A DNA stretch of 8,752 bases from Paracoccaceae bacterium. Lineage in GTDB: Bacteria; Pseudomonadota; Alphaproteobacteria; Rhodobacterales; Rhodobacteraceae. The first letter of the stretch is position 1. Each line of letters starts with the position of its first letter. The stretch spans positions 1 to 8,752 of the forward strand of contig DAOUQK010000134.1 of NCBI GenBank assembly GCA_030625695.1. Reading direction: 5' to 3'. Both the position numbers and the translations under genes were made by a program. Under the pieces are notes generated by a model. It had not been told where the DNA came from. It worked only from the letters and a program-made list of their open reading frames with translations, and ran no database searches. Of the stretch, positions 6,057 through 8,752 are shown in pieces.

Positions 6057-6536
6057 TTATGCAGGATGATCCGGAACGCTGCGCGATGGGGCCTGATAGG
6101 GGCGGGTCACATCCCGAAGAGACACTTCCAAAGCTTCGACATTCAGCCGGATTGCCCCGTCGCCTGCCAGCGTCAGCAATACCTGACCGGCGCAGTCTTC
6201 GCCCGCCTCGAACGTCACCGACAGCAACGAACAGACCGTATCGCCATCGCTGCGATCCACGCCCTGAGACGAAACACCCAGCACATTGTCGACCACCAGT
6301 AGCGATTGCACCCGCTCGAACGCGCGGCCTCTTTGGCGTGCGGCCTCTTCGTCCTCCCAGCGGAACCGGTTTACCAGCAAGGCAAAACGCAGTTCTGTCG
6401 CCCGCCATTTCATTTCCGTTACTGGAAATACGGCGTCTTGAGTGAGAGTTGAAATGATCTCAAGATCATCGTGCCCGGCGGCACCCAGGTTCAAAGGTGC
6501 TTCGCGGCCTTCTTCGAATGTTGCGTCGTTATTCAC
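6057..6536 (-). CDS. DUF2948 family protein
   Basis: This 159-residue protein of unknown function matches, from memory, the DUF2948 family that lies between murA and hisD in many alphaproteobacteria. Recognisable stretches are PLNLGAAGHDDLEIISTLTQ (14-33), DAVFPVTEMKWRATELRFAL (34-53), NRFRWEDEE (56-64), ERVQSLLVVDNVLGV (74-88), and LTLAGDGAIRLNVEALEVSL followed by RDVTRP near the C-terminus. It has no signal peptide or TM segment, so it is probably cytoplasmic. The start is GTG at 6536, inside the last codons of murA: the two genes overlap by 8 bp, which suggests translational coupling. The ribosome site is weak (GGA within the murA end). No catalytic motif was recognised. Confidence 0.88.
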   Translation of the reverse strand: MNNDATFEEGREAPLNLGAAGHDDLEIISTLTQDAVFPVTEMKWRATELRFALLVNRFRWEDEEAARQRGRAFERVQSLLVVDNVLGVSSQGVDRSDGDTVCSLLSVTFEAGEDCAGQVLLTLAGDGAIRLNVEALEVSLRDVTRPYQAPSRSVPDHPA

Positions 6537-7800
6537 TGGCTTTTATCCGTTCAATCTTTGCGCCCACGCCTTCCAGCTTGCGCACCACATGTTCATAACC
6601 CCGGTCCAGATGATAAACCCGGCCCACGGTTGTTTCACCGTCGGCCGCCATGCCCGCCAGGATCAACGACACAGACGCTCGCAAATCTGTTGCCATCACC
6701 TGCGCCCCCTTCAGCCGTTCAATCCCCGTCACGGTGGCTGTCCCGCCGCTCACATCGATCAGCGCGCCCATGCGCATCAATTCCGGTGCGTGCATGAACC
6801 GATTCTCGAATATCTTTTCTTCCAGCACACTGACCCCGTCAGCGGTACACATCAGTGCCATCATCTGCGCCTGAAGATCGGTTGGAAAGCCCGGAAATGG
6901 CGCGGTCGTCACGTTGACGGCCTTCACGTGGTCGGATCGACGGCGGACCTTCAGGCCTTTGTCAGTCTCAGACACATCAATCCCCGCCTCGTCCAGCTTT
7001 TCACTAAACGCCTCTACCAGATCAAGCCGCCCACCCAGCAATTCCACCTCGCCGCCGCAAATGGCCGGCGCCAGCATATAGGTGCCAAGCTCAATCCGGT
7101 CGGTCACCACCGGATGGGTCGCCCCGTGCAGGCGGTCAACGCCCTGAATGGTGATGGTTCCGGTGCCTTCGCCTTCAATCTGAGCCCCCATCTTGCGCAG
7201 GCATTGCGCCAGATCGACGATTTCAGGTTCGCGTGCAGCCTGATTGATAACGGTTGTCCCCTTGGCCAAGGTCGCGGCCATCAGCGCATTCTCGGTCGCG
7301 CCCACAGAAACAAACGGAAAATCCACCACCCCGCCTTTCAATCCGCCGGGTGCTTTTGCGTGTACATAACCGTCTCTAAGATCCAGTTCCGCCCCCATCG
7401 CCTCTAACGCTTTGAGGTGCAGATCAACCGGGCGCGCGCCAATCGCGCAACCGCCGGGCAACGACACTGTCGCCCGCCCGTGGCGTGCCAGCATCGGCCC
7501 CAGAACTAGGATCGAGGCGCGCATCTTGCGAACGATGTCATAGTCAGCGGTCAGATTATTCTGGTCGTGGCTCGACATGGCGAGGACCTGACCATCCTGC
7601 AACGCGCTGACCTCGGCCCCAAGCGAGGTCAGAAGCTGGGTCATGGTGGCGATGTCGCTAAGACGCGGTACATTTGTCAGGGTCAACGGTTCGTCACTCA
7701 GCAATGTCGCGGGCATCAGAGTAAGACAGGCGTTTTTGGCCCCGGCAATTGGTATCTGGCCGCTAAGCGGTCCGTTGCCTGTTATATGTATCGCGTCCAT
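6529..7800 (-). CDS. murA: UDP-N-acetylglucosamine 1-carboxyvinyltransferase
   Basis: MurA transfers enolpyruvate from phosphoenolpyruvate to UDP-GlcNAc, the first committed step of peptidoglycan synthesis in the cytoplasm. The 423-residue product has the family length. Key residues are visible: K22-N23 in AGAKNACL, the reactive C118 in LPGGCAIGARPVDLHL, D308 in GFPTDLQAQ, R374 in ATDLRAS, and R400 in LDRGYEH. Cysteine rather than aspartate at 118 predicts sensitivity to fosfomycin. The start at 7800 has AAGGA at about 8-nt spacing, and that site lies within the 3' end of the small upstream ORF. Downstream it overlaps the DUF2948 gene by 8 bp. Confidence 0.97.
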   Translation of the reverse strand: MDAIHITGNGPLSGQIPIAGAKNACLTLMPATLLSDEPLTLTNVPRLSDIATMTQLLTSLGAEVSALQDGQVLAMSSHDQNNLTADYDIVRKMRASILVLGPMLARHGRATVSLPGGCAIGARPVDLHLKALEAMGAELDLRDGYVHAKAPGGLKGGVVDFPFVSVGATENALMAATLAKGTTVINQAAREPEIVDLAQCLRKMGAQIEGEGTGTITIQGVDRLHGATHPVVTDRIELGTYMLAPAICGGEVELLGGRLDLVEAFSEKLDEAGIDVSETDKGLKVRRRSDHVKAVNVTTAPFPGFPTDLQAQMMALMCTADGVSVLEEKIFENRFMHAPELMRMGALIDVSGGTATVTGIERLKGAQVMATDLRASVSLILAGMAADGETTVGRVYHLDRGYEHVVRKLEGVGAKIERIKASE

Positions 7801-7805
7801 CTGCT

Positions 7806-7976
7806 CTATCCTTTTTTGGTATCTGTCTTTTTGTCTTGTTCCCCGGAATCCGCCTGCAGGCGCGCGCGCGTTTGTACCTTACGCCGACCAAGGTTCGCCT
7901 TCAGCGCAGCCTTGAGCCTGTCGTCGCGGTTTTGTGTCGGACCTGATTTCGCCGATGGGGGTGATTTGCCTGCCAT
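7806..7976 (-). CDS. Small basic protein of 56 residues upstream of murA
   Basis: A short ORF begins with ATG at 7976 and reads MAGKSPPSAKSGPTQNRDDR, then LKAALKANLGRRKVQTRARL, and ends DKKTDTKKG. It is strongly basic and hydrophilic, with a central amphipathic helix (19-41), and has no signal peptide or TM segment. Its stop (7806-7808) is 5 nt before the murA ATG, and its last codons carry the murA ribosome site, so the two are very likely co-transcribed and perhaps coupled. Short proteins with an RLKAALKANLARRKAQ-like core upstream of murA are, from memory, common in Rhodobacteraceae. Its own ribosome site is weak (GAG at 9-10 nt). Nucleic-acid binding is a guess from charge only. Confidence 0.75.
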   Translation of the reverse strand: MAGKSPPSAKSGPTQNRDDRLKAALKANLGRRKVQTRARLQADSGEQDKKTDTKKG

Positions 7977-8234
7977 AATCTATCTCATACATGAGGGACC
8001 AAAAAGGGTCTAGGCTCGCTATTGTGCGGGTATGGAAGTGGACAAGACCACGTTACACGACCTAGGCAGCATAACAGGGTTCAATAATTCGATGAAGGTG
8101 GGGTTCGCCGAACGGACACGGCAGATACGGAAAATGCCATTCTCAACCAGTAGTAAACTTGCCAGTGCGGGTTGGAATTGATTGGGTGGGGGGGGGAATC
8201 GAAAGAGAGATACAAATTCAAAGGTTCTTACTAG
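7977..8234. other. Gap between the murA cluster and 5S rRNA, no gene found
   Basis: No convincing gene or tRNA is visible on either strand. The murA-cluster promoter should lie here. Weak minus-strand candidates are TTGTCC (8045-8040) with AATAGC (8023-8018) at 16-nt spacing, and TTCATC with TATGCT at 17-nt spacing near 8066-8094; neither is strong. A run of nine G residues occupies 8188-8196, preceded by GGGT. No clear terminator hairpin with a T-run for the rRNA operon was found. Confidence 0.4.
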
Positions 8235-8350
<116 letters not shown>

Positions 8351-8500
8351 CAAGAAAGAACCTCTGATGTTGTAATCCGCCAGGCGAATTACAACCTTAT
8401 CAACATGTTGTCCAAATCAGATTACTTACTGTTAAGTGTATGCTTTTGATTACGTTAGGTTTTCCTAACGATCGAGTAGAAATCTTGCTTCTACTGGATC
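8351..8500 (-). other. 23S-5S spacer with processing hairpins
   Basis: Three hairpins are visible. TTGTAAT/ATTACAA (8370-8394) has an inner CGC/GCG stem. CGTTAGG/CCTAACG (8453-8470) has a TTTT loop. AGTAGAA/TTCTACT (8475-8495) lies next to the mature 23S end. Such stems in rRNA spacers are usually maturation (RNase) sites. No tRNA is present in the spacer. Confidence 0.6.

Positions 8501-8752
<252 letters not shown>

Noticed and set aside
6442..7407. 321-codon plus-strand ORF opposite murA
   Set aside because: Antisense shadow of murA, whose catalytic residues are all present.

Overview
The window looks like chromosomal DNA of an alphaproteobacterium, most likely a marine Rhodobacteraceae (Roseobacter-group) species. 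The evidence is the protein sequences (an ETF-ubiquinone oxidoreductase, a DUF2948 protein between murA and hisD, a short basic protein before murA), the alphaproteobacterial 5S and 23S rRNA, and moderately high G+C. This assignment is from memory of these families; no database search was run.

Layout, left to right. (1) On the minus strand, the N-terminal 368 residues of ETF-QO (etfD/ETFDH) run off the left edge, with a soxR gene upstream of it on the same strand. (2) Divergent from soxR is a small VOC/glyoxalase-fold gene. Between them lies a convincing SoxR-type operator and promoter (a soxbox in a 19-bp spacer). (3) On the plus strand, greA is followed 12 bp later by a gene for an unrecognised two-TM, coiled-coil protein. 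(4) From about 3824 to 4690 is an A+T-richer, poorly coding stretch: short hairpins of repeat type, an AlpA/excisionase-like HTH ORF with an uncertain start, a perfect 17-bp hairpin right after its stop, and a winged-helix-like gene whose frame appears broken. It resembles the remnant of a small mobile element, and it sits directly against the 3' end of hisD. (5) On the minus strand, a tight cluster reads small basic ORF - murA - DUF2948 gene - hisD, joining peptidoglycan precursor synthesis and histidine biosynthesis. (6) At the right edge, also on the minus strand, are the 3' end of 23S rRNA, a hairpin-rich spacer and a complete 5S rRNA. The rRNA operon reads toward the murA cluster, and no tRNA was found after 5S.

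Most of the window is ordinary housekeeping DNA. The parts most worth a second look are the SoxR/VOC regulatory pair, the decayed HTH-gene remnant next to hisD, and the two unrecognised conserved-looking proteins (after greA and before murA). I do not see convincing evidence for a wholly new multi-gene system.
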